This document shows positions 44,968 through 54,619 of a stretch of 64,000 nt of DNA, piece by piece. Origin of the DNA: Kitasatospora viridis. GTDB taxonomy: Bacteria > Actinomycetota > Actinomycetes > Streptomycetales > Streptomycetaceae. The stretch is from assembly GCF_007829815.1 (NCBI RefSeq), contig NZ_VIWT01000001.1, forward strand, positions 806,001 to 870,000, given 5' to 3'. Both the position numbers and the translations under genes were made by a program. The notes beneath the pieces were generated by a model that was not told the DNA's origin, searched no databases, and worked only from the letters and a program-made list of their open reading frames with translations. The first letter of the stretch is position 1, and each line of letters opens with the position of its first letter.

Positions 44968-46356
44968 GTGTCCTCCCACCGCGAAGCCCCCGAGATCTCC
45001 AAGGACCCGGTCGCCGACAGCACCGACGTCTACGCCTTCGTCAGCCCCGACGACTGCGACACCGTCACGCTGATCGCCAACTACATCCCGCTCCAGGGAC
45101 CGGCCGGCGGGCCGAACTTCTACGAGTTCGGCGACGACGTGCTCTACGCCGTCCACATCGACAACGACAACGACGGACGCCCGGACGTCAGTTACGAGTT
45201 CCGCTTCGCGGTCGAGGTGCGCAACCCCAACTCCTTCCTCTACAACACCGGTTCGATCAGCTCGCTGGACGACCCGAACTGGAACCGCCGCCAGACCTAC
45301 AGCATCACCCGGGTCGAGGGCGGCGACCGCCGCCGGGTGCTGGCCGAGGGCCTGGCCTGCCCGCCGTGCAACATCGGTCCGCTCTCCACCCCGGACTACG
45401 CCTCGCTGGCCGCCGCGGCCGTGCACCAACTCGACGACGGCCGCAAGGTGTTCGCCGGTCAGCGGGCCGAGGGCTTCTACGTCGACCTCGGCGCGATCTT
45501 CGACCTCGGCACCCTGCGGCCGTTCCAGGAACTGCACGTCATGCCGGCCTTCACCCAGCCCGCGCCCGGCGTCGACACCACCAAGGCGCTCAACGTCCAC
45601 AGCATCGCCCTCCAGGTGCCGATCACCGACCTGACCAGGAGCGGCCGCCGGCCCACCGACGTGCTCGACCCGCACGCCACCATCGGCGTGTGGACCACCG
45701 CCTCCCGCCGGCAGGCCCGCATCATCAACACCAGCGGCCAGGACACCGAATCCGGCCCCTTCGTCCAGGTCTCGCGGCTGGGCAACCCGCTGATCAACGA
45801 GGTCGTCATCCCGATGGGGAAGAAGGACCTGTGGAACACCCAGCCCCCGGCCGACGACAAGAACTTCGCCGAGTACGTCGCCATGCCGGAACTCGCCAAG
45901 CTGCTCCCGGCCCTGTACCCGGGCGTCTTCCCCAACCTGGCCGCCTACACCAAGCCGCGCGCCGACCTGCTCGCCATCCTGCTCACCGGCATCCCGAACG
46001 GCGTGGTGCCCGGCTTCCAGAACTACACCGGTGACACCCAGGCCGACATGCTGCGCCTGAACGTCGCCGTCCCCCCGGCCGGCAGCCCCAACATCCTGGG
46101 CCTGGTCGCCGGCGACCCGGCCGGCTTCCCCAACGGCCGCCGCGTCTACGACGACGTCGTGACCATCGAACTGCGCGCCATCGCCGGGCTGGTGCTGCAC
46201 CTGGTCGACCCGTCCTTCACCCCCGACCAGGCCACCGGCGGCATCACCGACGGACTCACCACCGGCACCACTCCGGCCGACACCCCGACCCCCTACCTGG
46301 ACACCTTCCCCTACCTCGGCGTCCCGTACGACGGCTACAGCCACCCGGCCAACTGA
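44968..46356 (+). CDS. DUF4331 domain-containing protein
   Basis: This 462-residue protein begins with the DUF4331 hallmark SSHREAPEISKDPVADSTDVYAF and has the block DNDNDGRPDVSYEFRF near residue 70, with NTGSI and the C-terminal GRRVYDDVVTIELRA. The family is common in actinomycetes and of unknown function. It has no signal peptide. The GTG start has a GCGAGG site. The upstream Tat protein and the small downstream protein probably form one transcription unit with it. Confidence 0.9.
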   Translation: MSSHREAPEISKDPVADSTDVYAFVSPDDCDTVTLIANYIPLQGPAGGPNFYEFGDDVLYAVHIDNDNDGRPDVSYEFRFAVEVRNPNSFLYNTGSISSLDDPNWNRRQTYSITRVEGGDRRRVLAEGLACPPCNIGPLSTPDYASLAAAAVHQLDDGRKVFAGQRAEGFYVDLGAIFDLGTLRPFQELHVMPAFTQPAPGVDTTKALNVHSIALQVPITDLTRSGRRPTDVLDPHATIGVWTTASRRQARIINTSGQDTESGPFVQVSRLGNPLINEVVIPMGKKDLWNTQPPADDKNFAEYVAMPELAKLLPALYPGVFPNLAAYTKPRADLLAILLTGIPNGVVPGFQNYTGDTQADMLRLNVAVPPAGSPNILGLVAGDPAGFPNGRRVYDDVVTIELRAIAGLVLHLVDPSFTPDQATGGITDGLTTGTTPADTPTPYLDTFPYLGVPYDGYSHPAN

Positions 46357-46373
46357 CCAGCGAGCGAGCACCC

Positions 46374-46718
46374 ATGGCCCCGCACACCCACCCACCGCAC
46401 ACCCACGCGCCGCTGCCCGCCCCGTCGCGCGAAGGCAGCGTCGTCCTGGAGATCGGCGGCACCCTCGGCGCCCTGATCATCTACACCGGCCCGGACGAGG
46501 ACGGCCTGGAGATCGAGGTCAGCCCCACCGGCGACGACACCGCCCGCACCCACGCCGCCGTCCGACCCCGCCACCTGGCCGGACGCACCACCCACTGCGC
46601 CGTCATCTCCCCACTGCCCGAGGGCGGTTACACGATCTGGCGGACGCCGACCACCCCGCTCGGCAGCTGCACCGTGCGCGGCGGCGCGGTGACCGAACAG
46701 CTCTGGCCCGGCCGCTAG
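46374..46718 (+). CDS. conserved hypothetical protein (phospholipase-like region unassigned)
   Basis: This is a 114-residue protein of unknown role. The N-terminus is His/Pro-rich (HTHPPHTHAP) and could bind a metal. The rest alternates short strands (SVVLEIGGTLGALIIYTG, EGGYTIWRTP), suggesting a small beta domain. It begins 17 bp after the DUF4331 stop, and similar pairs are likely functional partners. A strong terminator follows. Confidence 0.7.
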   Translation: MAPHTHPPHTHAPLPAPSREGSVVLEIGGTLGALIIYTGPDEDGLEIEVSPTGDDTARTHAAVRPRHLAGRTTHCAVISPLPEGGYTIWRTPTTPLGSCTVRGGAVTEQLWPGR

Positions 46719-46729
46719 CGCGCACACGA

Positions 46730-46763
46730 CTGTGGGCCCTCCCCGAACGGGGAGGGCCCACAG
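46730..46763. terminator. bidirectional terminator
   Basis: A perfect 15-bp stem (46730-46744 with 46749-46763) and GAAC loop lie between the convergent stops of the small protein gene and the FtsX permease gene. A short T-run (TGTTTCT) follows on the plus strand. Confidence 0.9.
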
Positions 46764-46779
46764 TGTTTCTGACTGAGCG

Positions 46780-49350
46780 TCAGGACGACTGGATCGCCCG
46801 CAGGATGTCCAGCTTCGCCGCCCGGCGGGCCGGGCGCAGGCCGGCCAGCGCCCCCGCGACCAGGCCGGCCACCAGGACCACCACCAGCTGGGTGGACGGG
46901 ATGGCGAACGAGCCGGTGCCGGAGTCGTCCGAGGCCTTCACCAGGGCCCAGCCCAGGAAGGCGCCCAGACCGAGCCCGCCGACCGAGCCGAACGCCGCCA
47001 CCAGCACCGACTCCCAGCGCACCATCGCGCGCAGTTGGGAGCGGGTCTGGCCGACCGCGCGGAGCAGGCCCAGCTCCCGGGTCCGCTCGTGCACCGCCAG
47101 GGTCAGCGTGTTGGCGATGCCCAGCAGCGCGATCAGCACCGCCAGCGCCAGCAGCGCGTAGACCAGCGAGAGCATGGTGTCGATGCCCTTGGCGGCGCTG
47201 GTCGCGAACTCGTCCCGGGTCTGCACCTGGGGGTTGCCGAGGCCGGCCGCCACCTGCTGCACCGCCGCCTTGCCGGCCGACAGCGAGACGCCCGGCTTGA
47301 GCGCCACCGCGACCAGCGTGTCGCTGTCCTGCACCCGGTGCGGAGCCCAGGCCTGACGGCTGATCAGGTAGTCACCGGTCACCCCGGTGTCCTGGTAGAT
47401 CGCCCGGACGGTGAACGGCGTGCTGGTGCCGTCCGCGAAGGAGACCGTGACGGTCCGGCCGAGCGTCCAGCCCTGCCTGCCCGCCTCGTTCTGCGAGACG
47501 GCCAGGCCGTCGGTGCCCAACTCGTCCATTCTGCCGTCCACTTGGCCGAGGTCCACCACGCCGGCCAGCCGGGCCGGGTCGGCCACCTCCAGCGGCCGGC
47601 TGTGGCCGTCGAGCCGGGCCACCCCCTTGCCCAGGCCGACCGCCTGGCTGACCTGCGGCACCCCGGCGACCGCGTCCGCCAGCCGCGGGCTCAGCCCGCT
47701 GCCGCCGGCCCCGGAGCCCGAGGAGGTGATGGCCAGGTCGCCGGCGAAGGAGGCCCGCACCTGGCTGTCCATGGTCGCCTTCAGCGAGGCGCCGAAGACG
47801 GTGAACAGGGTGACCACCGCCACGCCGATCATCAGCGCGGTGGCCGTGGCGGCGGTCCGGCGCGGGTTGCGGCCCGCGTTCAACCGGGCCAGCCCGCCGG
47901 ACACCCCGCGCAGCCGCGGCAGCGGCGCGCCCAGCACCCGGACCGCCAGCGAGGCGGTCACCGGGCCGAGCACGATCACCCCGACCAGCGCGGCCAGCGC
48001 GCCCAGCGAAGTGAGCTGCACCGACGGCCCGTTGGTCGCCCCACTGACCGCCAGCGCCACCCCGCCGGCCAGCAGCAGCAGGCCGAACCCCGAGCGCAGC
48101 AGCCCCGAACGGCCGCCCGCGGTGCGGTCGACGTCGGTGGCGCGCAGCGCGGCCAGCGGCGCCGTCCGGCCGGCCCGCACCGCCGGTGCCAGGGCCGAGC
48201 CGAGCGTCACCACGGTGCCGACCAGCACCGGCAGCGCGATCGCCCAGCCCGAGACCACCAGCCCGCCGGTCGGCAGCGGGAAGCCCACCGCCTGGAACAG
48301 CGCCTTGAGCCCGGTGGCCACCAGCACCCCGCCGACCAGGCCGCCGACCGAGGCGATCAGCCCCACCGCCAGCGCCTCCATCAGGGTCGCGGCCAGCACC
48401 TGCTCGCGGGCCGCGCCGAGCGCCCGCAGCAGCGCGTTCTCCCGGGTCCGCTGCGCGGTGACGATGGCGAAGGTGTTGTAGATCGAGAAGGTCGCGACCA
48501 GCAGCGCGATCCCGGCGAAGACCAGCAGCAGGGTGGTGAACATGTTCAGGAAGCCGCCGGAGACCTGCTGGTTGCTCTCGTCGCTCGCCTGAGTGCCGGT
48601 CACCGCCTCGACGCCCTTGGGCAGTTGCGGCGTGACCGCGGCCACCAGGGCCCGCTGGGAGGTGCCGCCGGTCGCCCGCAGCCGCAGCTCGGAGGCCTGG
48701 TCGTGGCCCTGCGGCATCAGGTAGCGCTCGGCGTCGGCCAGGGTCAGGCCGGCGTAGGTGATCTGGCCCATGCCGTCGGCGTTCTGACCGAAGGTCGCGA
48801 TGCCGACGATGTGCACGGTCACCGGGTCCGGGGTGCGCAGCACCGTGGTGTCACCGAGCTTGAGGTGGCCGGCGGTCGCGGCGCCGCGGTTCACCACCAC
48901 CTCGCCGGGCGCGCTCGGCGCATGGCCCTCGGCCAGCCGGTACGGGTTGAGGTGGCTGTCCGCCAGCCAGTTGCCGGCGACGGTGGGCGGACCCTGGCCG
49001 CCGACCGGCTTGCCGTCCGAGCCGACCAGCTGGCCCACCCCCTGCACGGCCGGCTCGACCGCCGCGACCTGCGGCAGGCCGCGCAGCCGGTCCGCCAGCG
49101 TGACGTCGATCGGGGCCCGCACGCCGCCCGGGGTGTTGGGCACGTCCAGCACGTCGGCGTTGCGGACCACCGCGTCGGTGCCCGCGTCCGCGTTGGCGAA
49201 CAGCGTGCTGAAGTTGGCCTTCATGGTGTCGCCGAGCATCATCGTGCCGGCCAGGAAGCTCACCCCGAGCAGCACCGCGAGGACCGTCCCGGCCAGCCGG
49301 CGCTTGTGGGCCAGCAGCGAGCGCAGGCCGATCCGGACGGCGGCGTTCAC
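46780..49350 (-). CDS. ABC transporter permease (FtsX/MacB type)
   Basis: This 856-residue permease has an N-terminal membrane segment (LAGTVLAVLLGVSFLAGT), a large extracytoplasmic domain and two FtsX-like membrane blocks, the first around residues 265-390 and the last at the C-terminus (IALLGIANTLTLAVHERTRELGLLRAVG). It is a type VII exporter or mechanotransmission protein. The start overlaps the ATPase stop by 4 bp. The substrate is unknown; no antibiotic-specific feature is seen. Confidence 0.92.
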   Translation of the reverse strand: MNAAVRIGLRSLLAHKRRLAGTVLAVLLGVSFLAGTMMLGDTMKANFSTLFANADAGTDAVVRNADVLDVPNTPGGVRAPIDVTLADRLRGLPQVAAVEPAVQGVGQLVGSDGKPVGGQGPPTVAGNWLADSHLNPYRLAEGHAPSAPGEVVVNRGAATAGHLKLGDTTVLRTPDPVTVHIVGIATFGQNADGMGQITYAGLTLADAERYLMPQGHDQASELRLRATGGTSQRALVAAVTPQLPKGVEAVTGTQASDESNQQVSGGFLNMFTTLLLVFAGIALLVATFSIYNTFAIVTAQRTRENALLRALGAAREQVLAATLMEALAVGLIASVGGLVGGVLVATGLKALFQAVGFPLPTGGLVVSGWAIALPVLVGTVVTLGSALAPAVRAGRTAPLAALRATDVDRTAGGRSGLLRSGFGLLLLAGGVALAVSGATNGPSVQLTSLGALAALVGVIVLGPVTASLAVRVLGAPLPRLRGVSGGLARLNAGRNPRRTAATATALMIGVAVVTLFTVFGASLKATMDSQVRASFAGDLAITSSGSGAGGSGLSPRLADAVAGVPQVSQAVGLGKGVARLDGHSRPLEVADPARLAGVVDLGQVDGRMDELGTDGLAVSQNEAGRQGWTLGRTVTVSFADGTSTPFTVRAIYQDTGVTGDYLISRQAWAPHRVQDSDTLVAVALKPGVSLSAGKAAVQQVAAGLGNPQVQTRDEFATSAAKGIDTMLSLVYALLALAVLIALLGIANTLTLAVHERTRELGLLRAVGQTRSQLRAMVRWESVLVAAFGSVGGLGLGAFLGWALVKASDDSGTGSFAIPSTQLVVVLVAGLVAGALAGLRPARRAAKLDILRAIQSS

Positions 49351-50138
49351 CCCCGCCTCCCGACGGTGGCGACGCGGTTGTCGAACTCCTTCATCCGGTC
49401 CAGCACCCGGTCCGCGGTCGGCTGCTGCATGGTGTCCACCAGCTTGCCGTCCGCCAGGAAGACCACCTGGTCGGCGTGGCCCGCCGCGGTCGGGTCGTGG
49501 GTGACCATCACCACGGACTGCCGGATCTCGTCCACCGCGCGGCGCAGCAGGCCGAGCACCTCGGCGCCGCTGCGCGAGTCCAGGTTGCCGGTGGGCTCGT
49601 CGGCGAAGACCACCTCGGGCCGCGAGACCAGCGCCCGGGCCACCGCGACGCGCTGCTGCTGGCCGCCGGAGAGCTCGGTCGGGCGGTGCGCGAGCCGGTC
49701 GCCCAGGCCGACCACGTCGATCAGGGTGGTCAGCCAGTCCGTGTCGACCCGGCTGCCCGCCAGGTCCAGCGGCAGGGTGATGTTCTCCCGCACGGTCAGC
49801 GTCGGGACCAGGTTGAAGGCCTGGAAGACGAAACCGATCCGCTCGCGCCGCAGCAGGGTGAGCTTGCGGTCCGGCAGGCTGCCCAGCTCGGTGTCGCCGA
49901 GGTAGGCGCTGCCGGCGGTCAGCGAGTCCAGGCCGGCCGCGCAGTGCAGCAGGGTCGACTTGCCGGAGCCGGAGGGGCCCATGATCGCGGTGAACCGCTC
50001 GGCCGGGAACTCCACCGAGACGTGGTTCAGCGCCCGGACCTCGGTGGCGCCCAGACCGTAGATCTTCACCGCCTCCTCCACCCGGGCGGCCGGGCGGACC
50101 TCGACGGCCTCCATGAGGTCGAACTCCGTGCCGTTCAT
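49347..50138 (-). CDS. ABC transporter ATP-binding protein (MacB/LolD type)
   Basis: This 263-residue ATPase has Walker A GPSGSGKST, the Q-loop FQAFNLVP, signature LSGGQQQRVAVARAL, Walker B VVFADEPTGNLD and the His switch THDP. It belongs to the group that works with FtsX-like permeases, and that permease gene follows with a 4-bp overlap. Its ATG overlaps the SHOCT gene by 4 bp. Confidence 0.95.
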   Translation of the reverse strand: MNGTEFDLMEAVEVRPAARVEEAVKIYGLGATEVRALNHVSVEFPAERFTAIMGPSGSGKSTLLHCAAGLDSLTAGSAYLGDTELGSLPDRKLTLLRRERIGFVFQAFNLVPTLTVRENITLPLDLAGSRVDTDWLTTLIDVVGLGDRLAHRPTELSGGQQQRVAVARALVSRPEVVFADEPTGNLDSRSGAEVLGLLRRAVDEIRQSVVMVTHDPTAAGHADQVVFLADGKLVDTMQQPTADRVLDRMKEFDNRVATVGRRG

Positions 50139-50578
50139 CGCCGCTCTCCCGTGGTGTCGTCGCCGTCGGTGCCGTCGGTGCCGTCAGCGGTGGGCGCGTC
50201 GGTCTTGGTCATGGACACCGGACCGGGGACCGGACCGGAGCCCGCCGGGCCCGGCTGCTCGGTCAGCACGGCGCGCCGGGCGCGGTACTCCTCCGCCTCG
50301 ATCTCGCCGCGCGCGAACCGCTCGCCGAGCACCTGGAGCGGACCCGCCTGGGCACCCCGCCCGGCCGCCCACGGCGGTCCGCCGAACGGACCCCCGGGAC
50401 CGCCCTGCCAGGGCGGCCCGAACCTGCGGCCCCGGCCCCGGCGCACCGCCACCAGGACAACGCCCAGCAGGACCAGCCAGAGGAAGGGGAAGAACAGGAA
50501 CCAGGGTGTCCAGCCGCCGCCGTGCCACCGCCAGGTGTCATCGGCCAGCAGCACCGCTGCGGTCGTCGTCGGATGCAT
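50135..50578 (-). CDS. SHOCT-domain membrane protein
   Basis: This is a 147-residue protein with one N-terminal membrane segment (WFLFFPFLWLVLLGVVLVAV), a Gly/Pro/Arg-rich linker, a SHOCT motif (ERFARGEIEAEEY) near residue 90, and an acidic Thr/Asp-rich tail. It is the first gene of the SHOCT-ATPase-permease operon. SHOCT proteins are thought to help oligomerise or regulate membrane systems. Confidence 0.85.
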   Translation of the reverse strand: MHPTTTAAVLLADDTWRWHGGGWTPWFLFFPFLWLVLLGVVLVAVRRGRGRRFGPPWQGGPGGPFGGPPWAAGRGAQAGPLQVLGERFARGEIEAEEYRARRAVLTEQPGPAGSGPVPGPVSMTKTDAPTADGTDGTDGDDTTGERR

Positions 50579-50871
50579 CGGAAACCATCTCCTCGGGGTG
50601 CGCCCCGGTGGGCCCGGGTCCGTCCCTCAGAAGACTGCCGCCGCGGCCCGCGCGGCGCGTCGTGCTCCCGACGGCAGTTCGAGTACCTCACCGGGAGTAG
50701 GGGCCGCGCCGCGCCCTACTCCCGCCGCCCGGACGGACCGGCACCCGGGCAGGCCGGCGCCCGGCAGCCGGACGCGGGGTCCGGCTGCCGGGCGGTGAGG
50801 TATCGGGCGGTGAGGTGTCGGTGGATCGTCAATTGTCCGGGCACACGTGTGCACTTGGCGCAGGGATGCCC

Positions 50872-52293
50872 TCAGGGTGCGACCGGTGGTGCGCCGCAGA
50901 ACTCCGGGCCGCGGTCCTCGGCCGGTGCCGGTGCCGCGGCCGTCTCCTCGGCGCAGGCGGCGCGCAGCGGCAGCCGGACGGTGACCCTGGTGCCGTGCGG
51001 CTGACAGCGGGTCAGCTGCCAGTCCCCGCCGAGGTCCCGGGCCCGGCCGCTCATCGAGAGCAGGCCGACGCCCGAGGGGAACGGGTCGGCGGGGATGCCG
51101 ATCCCGTCGTCGGTGACCTCGACCAGCAGGCTGCCGCCGACGGCGGCCAGCGAGATGGTGCAGTGCTTGGCCCGGGCGTGCCGGGCGGTGTTGGTCAGCG
51201 CCTCGGTGGCGATCCGGTAGGCCGCCGAGGCGGTGCGGTCGGGCAGCCGCGGCAGGCCCCGGCCCCGGGTCACCACGCGGACCCGCAGATGGCCGTTGGT
51301 GGCCCGCTCGAACCGGGCGGCCTGCTGGGAGAGCGCCGGCACCAGGTCGCCGACCTGCCCGGCCCGCAGCTCGCGGCTGAGCCGGCGGACGTCGGTCACC
51401 GCGACGTTGGCGTCGGCGCAGGCCTTGTCCAGCAGGGCGGCGGCCGCGGTGGCGTCGATCGGGAGCAGCACCCGGGCCGAGTCGAGCTGCATCTTCACGG
51501 CGGCGAGCATCGGCCCGATCCCGTCGTGCAGGTCGCGCTGGAGCTGGCGGCGCACGGCGTTGCCACTGTCCGTCTCCGCGCCGGCCGCCGGGACGGCGGC
51601 AGGGTCGGCGGCGGAGTCGAGAGCGGAGTCGGCGGCGGGCGCGGGCTGTTGCGCGCCGACCGCCTCGTGCATGACCGAGCCGAGTTCGCGGGCGAACTCG
51701 GCCAGGAGGGTCAACTCGGTGCCGGGCGGCGGTCCGGCCGCGGCGCCGGGGATCACCAGGGCGCCGTAGCAGCGGTCGGCGAACCGGATCTGCACCGGGT
51801 GGCCGTCCGGCTCGCCGCGGCCCGCCGGATCGGTGCCGGCGCGGTCGGCGGGGCGCAGGTCCACCCGCAGTGCGGGGACGCCGAGGAGTTCGGCGAGCGA
51901 CCGCAGCACCTCCTCGTCGCGCGACCCGGAGCGCCACTGCTGGACGATGCGGTGGGCGCCGGCGTGCAGCAGGGCCCGGCGGAAGCTCGCCCGGCGGGCG
52001 CGCAGCCTGCTCTGCAGGTACCAGGCGCAGCCGGCCAGGGTGACGGTGCCGGAGATCGCCCCGGCGGTGTGCATGGTTCCGGACAGATCGGTCCAGACGA
52101 GCATCAGTGCCGCGAGGGTGGCCGCTATGAAGAGGAGCCGGCCCACCTCCATCTCCCTCGACAGCACCAGACCCTGCTCGGCGGTCCCAGTGGTACACGC
52201 GGAGCCTGACGGCCCGGCCTCTGGAACATCGCCCGCAGGCGGGACACTCCCCCGTTGGCTCGCCGCAGCGAACCAGTGCACCAACTTGATCAT
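50872..52293 (-). CDS. NarL-type sensor histidine kinase (orphan)
   Basis: This is a 473-residue kinase with two membrane segments near residues 50-95, a GAF-like middle and a HisKA_3 dimerisation box RDLHDGIGPMLAAVKMQL. The HATPase domain is complete: EALTNTARHA and VTDDGIGIP...GVGLLSMSGRARDLGG. An AGGAGG site precedes ATG 52293. No response regulator gene adjoins it, so it is an orphan here or works with the regulator at 56.8 kb. Confidence 0.88.
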   Translation of the reverse strand: MIKLVHWFAAASQRGSVPPAGDVPEAGPSGSACTTGTAEQGLVLSREMEVGRLLFIAATLAALMLVWTDLSGTMHTAGAISGTVTLAGCAWYLQSRLRARRASFRRALLHAGAHRIVQQWRSGSRDEEVLRSLAELLGVPALRVDLRPADRAGTDPAGRGEPDGHPVQIRFADRCYGALVIPGAAAGPPPGTELTLLAEFARELGSVMHEAVGAQQPAPAADSALDSAADPAAVPAAGAETDSGNAVRRQLQRDLHDGIGPMLAAVKMQLDSARVLLPIDATAAAALLDKACADANVAVTDVRRLSRELRAGQVGDLVPALSQQAARFERATNGHLRVRVVTRGRGLPRLPDRTASAAYRIATEALTNTARHARAKHCTISLAAVGGSLLVEVTDDGIGIPADPFPSGVGLLSMSGRARDLGGDWQLTRCQPHGTRVTVRLPLRAACAEETAAAPAPAEDRGPEFCGAPPVAP

Positions 52294-52708
52294 CTGGTGA
52301 AACCCTCCTGCGACAAATCGAGATCAATGTAAGAAGTTCGACGTACTCCGCTCCCGCATCCGCATCTCTCACTCCGCTAACGTGCTCCGATGAACGGCCG
52401 ACACCCATCATCGGCGTAACGGCCCGGGCTGATCGTCCGGCGAACAGCGACTCGCGACTACGTCCGGGAGCGTACTCCGGTGGGCGCAGCTAGCTCCTCG
52501 GGCGTACGAACCGGAGCAGTGCCAGCAATGGTGGCCCACATCCATTCATCCTGACTAGCCGTCAGGTAGGTTCTCCACGAGGCACCTTGCCACTACCCCC
52601 CGATCGTCCACCGACCCGGTTGCGAATGCCTGAACGTGCACCGAAAACCCCAGCGCATACGACGACGGGCGGATCTCGCGGGCGGGGCCGGGCTCGTAGT
52701 CTTGGCGA
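52294..52708. other. 415-bp divergent intergenic region between two kinase genes
   Basis: No gene is supported. It should hold the promoters of both divergent kinase genes. I see no clear -10/-35 pair or long repeat. Confidence 0.5.
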
Positions 52709-53848
52709 ATGAGAAGCATCCGTGGCCTCGCACAGCGCCGTGTCGTCCGCGACACCGCGCTGGCGGTCGCCGTCGGTCTGGCCGCGGCCGCGGGTCTGCG
52801 ACAGACCTCGTCGTGGCAGGCGGCCCCGGCCCGCTCCGCCGATGCGGTCGGCTACCTGCTGATCGCCCTGGGCGCCGCCGCCCTGGCGCTGCGCCGCGGC
52901 CGACCGCAGCTGGTGCTGGCCTGCACCACCGCGGCCACCGCCGTGACACTGCTGCTCCACTACCCGTACGGACCCTCCTTCCTGGCCGCCGGCCTGGCGA
53001 TGTACTTCGTCGCGGCCGCGCTGCCCTGGCCCCGCTCGGTGGCGCTGTGCGTGGCCGCCTGCGGGGTGCTGACCGGAGCCGTGGTGGTGGCCGCCTGGGA
53101 CTCCCGGCTGGCCATGTCCCAGGTGATGGTGGGCGGCGCGGTGGGCTGGATGGCGCTGCCCTGCCTGCTCGGGGTGGTGCTCCGGGTCCGCCGCGAGGAC
53201 CTGGCGCAGTCCCGGGCCGAGGCGGTCAAGCGGGAGGCCTACGCCGAACGGCTGCGGATCGCCCGGGCCGTGCACGAGACGGCCGGCCAGGGCCTGGCCG
53301 CCATCAACATCCAGTCCGCGGCGGCGCTGCGGCTGGCCGAGGGCAACCCGCGCGGCGCGCTGGACATCCTGCGCACCATCAACACCACCAGCAAGGTGGC
53401 GCTGCAGGAACTGCGGGCCACCCTGGGGACGTTGGAGAAGGGCGACCGCGCCGTGCCGCGCGCCCCGCTGCCCGGGCTGAGCAGCCTGCCCTCGCTGATC
53501 TCGGCGATGAGCAGCAGCGGGCTCTACGTGCGGGTGCTGGAGAGCGGCTGCCGCGGCGAGCTGTCGGTGGCCGTCGACCTGGCCGCCTTCCGGATCGTCC
53601 AGCACTCGCTGGCCAACGTGCTGCGGCACGCCTCCGGCACCGTCGCCACCGTCGAGGTGGAGTACGGCGACGACCAGTTGCTGCTGCAGATCACCGACAA
53701 CCGCGACCCGGAGGCCCAGGTGCGCAGCTCCGAGCAGGACTCCACCGGGATCCTGGAGCAGGCGGCCGCGGTGGGTGGCAAGGTGGACCTGGGTCCGGCG
53801 GCGGACGGCCCGGGGTTCCGGGTCTGCGCCAAGCTGCCCCGGCGCTGA
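52709..53848 (+). CDS. sensor histidine kinase with degenerate ATP-binding motifs
   Basis: This is a 379-residue protein with five or six membrane segments in the first 160 residues, then a HisKA_3-like box RAVHETAGQGLAAINIQ that keeps His but replaces the usual H-D. The N-box ANVLRHA is present, but the G1 box reads ITDNRDPEAQ without the D-x-G-x-G, and the G2 glycines are largely lost (STGILEQAAAVGG). It may bind ATP poorly and act as a sensor or dimer partner. No response regulator adjoins; the next gene encodes a four-helix membrane protein. Confidence 0.8.
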   Translation: MRSIRGLAQRRVVRDTALAVAVGLAAAAGLRQTSSWQAAPARSADAVGYLLIALGAAALALRRGRPQLVLACTTAATAVTLLLHYPYGPSFLAAGLAMYFVAAALPWPRSVALCVAACGVLTGAVVVAAWDSRLAMSQVMVGGAVGWMALPCLLGVVLRVRREDLAQSRAEAVKREAYAERLRIARAVHETAGQGLAAINIQSAAALRLAEGNPRGALDILRTINTTSKVALQELRATLGTLEKGDRAVPRAPLPGLSSLPSLISAMSSSGLYVRVLESGCRGELSVAVDLAAFRIVQHSLANVLRHASGTVATVEVEYGDDQLLLQITDNRDPEAQVRSSEQDSTGILEQAAAVGGKVDLGPAADGPGFRVCAKLPRR

Positions 53849-53939
53849 CCGTGCCGCCGTCCGCGCACCGCCGCACACCCCGTCAGATACCCCGACGCAT
53901 CCCCCGACCGCTGTCCGCGACCGCTCCCGGAAGGCTGCC

Positions 53940-54515
53940 ATGACCCCCTCGAAGACCGCGGAACCGTCCGCCCGCGGCCGCACCGAGCGGCCGACGGTGC
54001 CGCTGATGCCGCCGACCGTCCGCAAGACCGTGACCGTGCTGCACGTGGTCTCCTCGGTGGGCTGGCTGGGCCTGATGCTCTGTCTGCTCACCCTGGGCGC
54101 CAACGCGCTGCTCACCGACGACGCCGACACCCTGCGCTTCTCCTACCGGGCGGCGGACCTGCTGGGCGACGCGCTGATCATCCCGCTCGCGCTGCTCGCC
54201 CTGCTCACCGGCCTGCTGCTGGCCCTGGGCACCCGGTGGGGGCTGTTCAAGCACACCTGGGTGGCGACCAAGTTCTGGCTGACCCTGGTGGCGGCCGCGG
54301 CCTCGATCTTCGAGCTGCGGGCCCGGCTGCACGAGGCCGCGCACGTGGTCGCCACGCACCCGACCGGGCCGATCTCGGCGATGGACCTGGGCTCGCTGCG
54401 CTCCACCCTGGTGGTGGCGCCGGTCGTGGCGCTCGCCATCTACGCGGCCAACGTGACCCTCTCGGTGGTCAAGCCCTGGGGCCGGCGCGACAAGGCCAAG
54501 GCCAAGGCCTCCTGA
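53940..54515 (+). CDS. four-helix membrane protein (DUF2269-like), paralogue 1
   Basis: This is a 191-residue protein with four membrane segments: VLHVVSSVGWLGLMLCLL, the helix around ALIIPLALLALLTGLLLA, TKFWLTLVAAAASIFEL and LVVAPVVALAIYAANVTLS. Conserved His residues in the first helix and in LHEAAHVVATHP suggest a DUF2269-like heme- or metal-related fold (inference). It is clearly paralogous to the protein at 58.8 kb. ATG 53940 follows GGAAGG. The function is unknown. Confidence 0.75.
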   Translation: MTPSKTAEPSARGRTERPTVPLMPPTVRKTVTVLHVVSSVGWLGLMLCLLTLGANALLTDDADTLRFSYRAADLLGDALIIPLALLALLTGLLLALGTRWGLFKHTWVATKFWLTLVAAAASIFELRARLHEAAHVVATHPTGPISAMDLGSLRSTLVVAPVVALAIYAANVTLSVVKPWGRRDKAKAKAS

Positions 54516-54555
54516 CGCCGAGTCAACCACCGCCCGGCAAGCTCGAACGGCCGTC

Positions 54556-54584
54556 GGCCCGGTCCCCCGCGAGGGGGCCGGGCC
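54556..54584. terminator. terminator between the membrane-protein and multicopper-oxidase genes
   Basis: A 12-bp stem with one bulged T and a GCGA loop lies between convergent stops (54515 and 54620). An outer, weaker repeat of ACGGCCGTC extends it. Confidence 0.75.
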
Positions 54585-54619
54585 GGCGGCCGTCGGTGCG
54601 CCCGTGCGTCCGTGGTGGC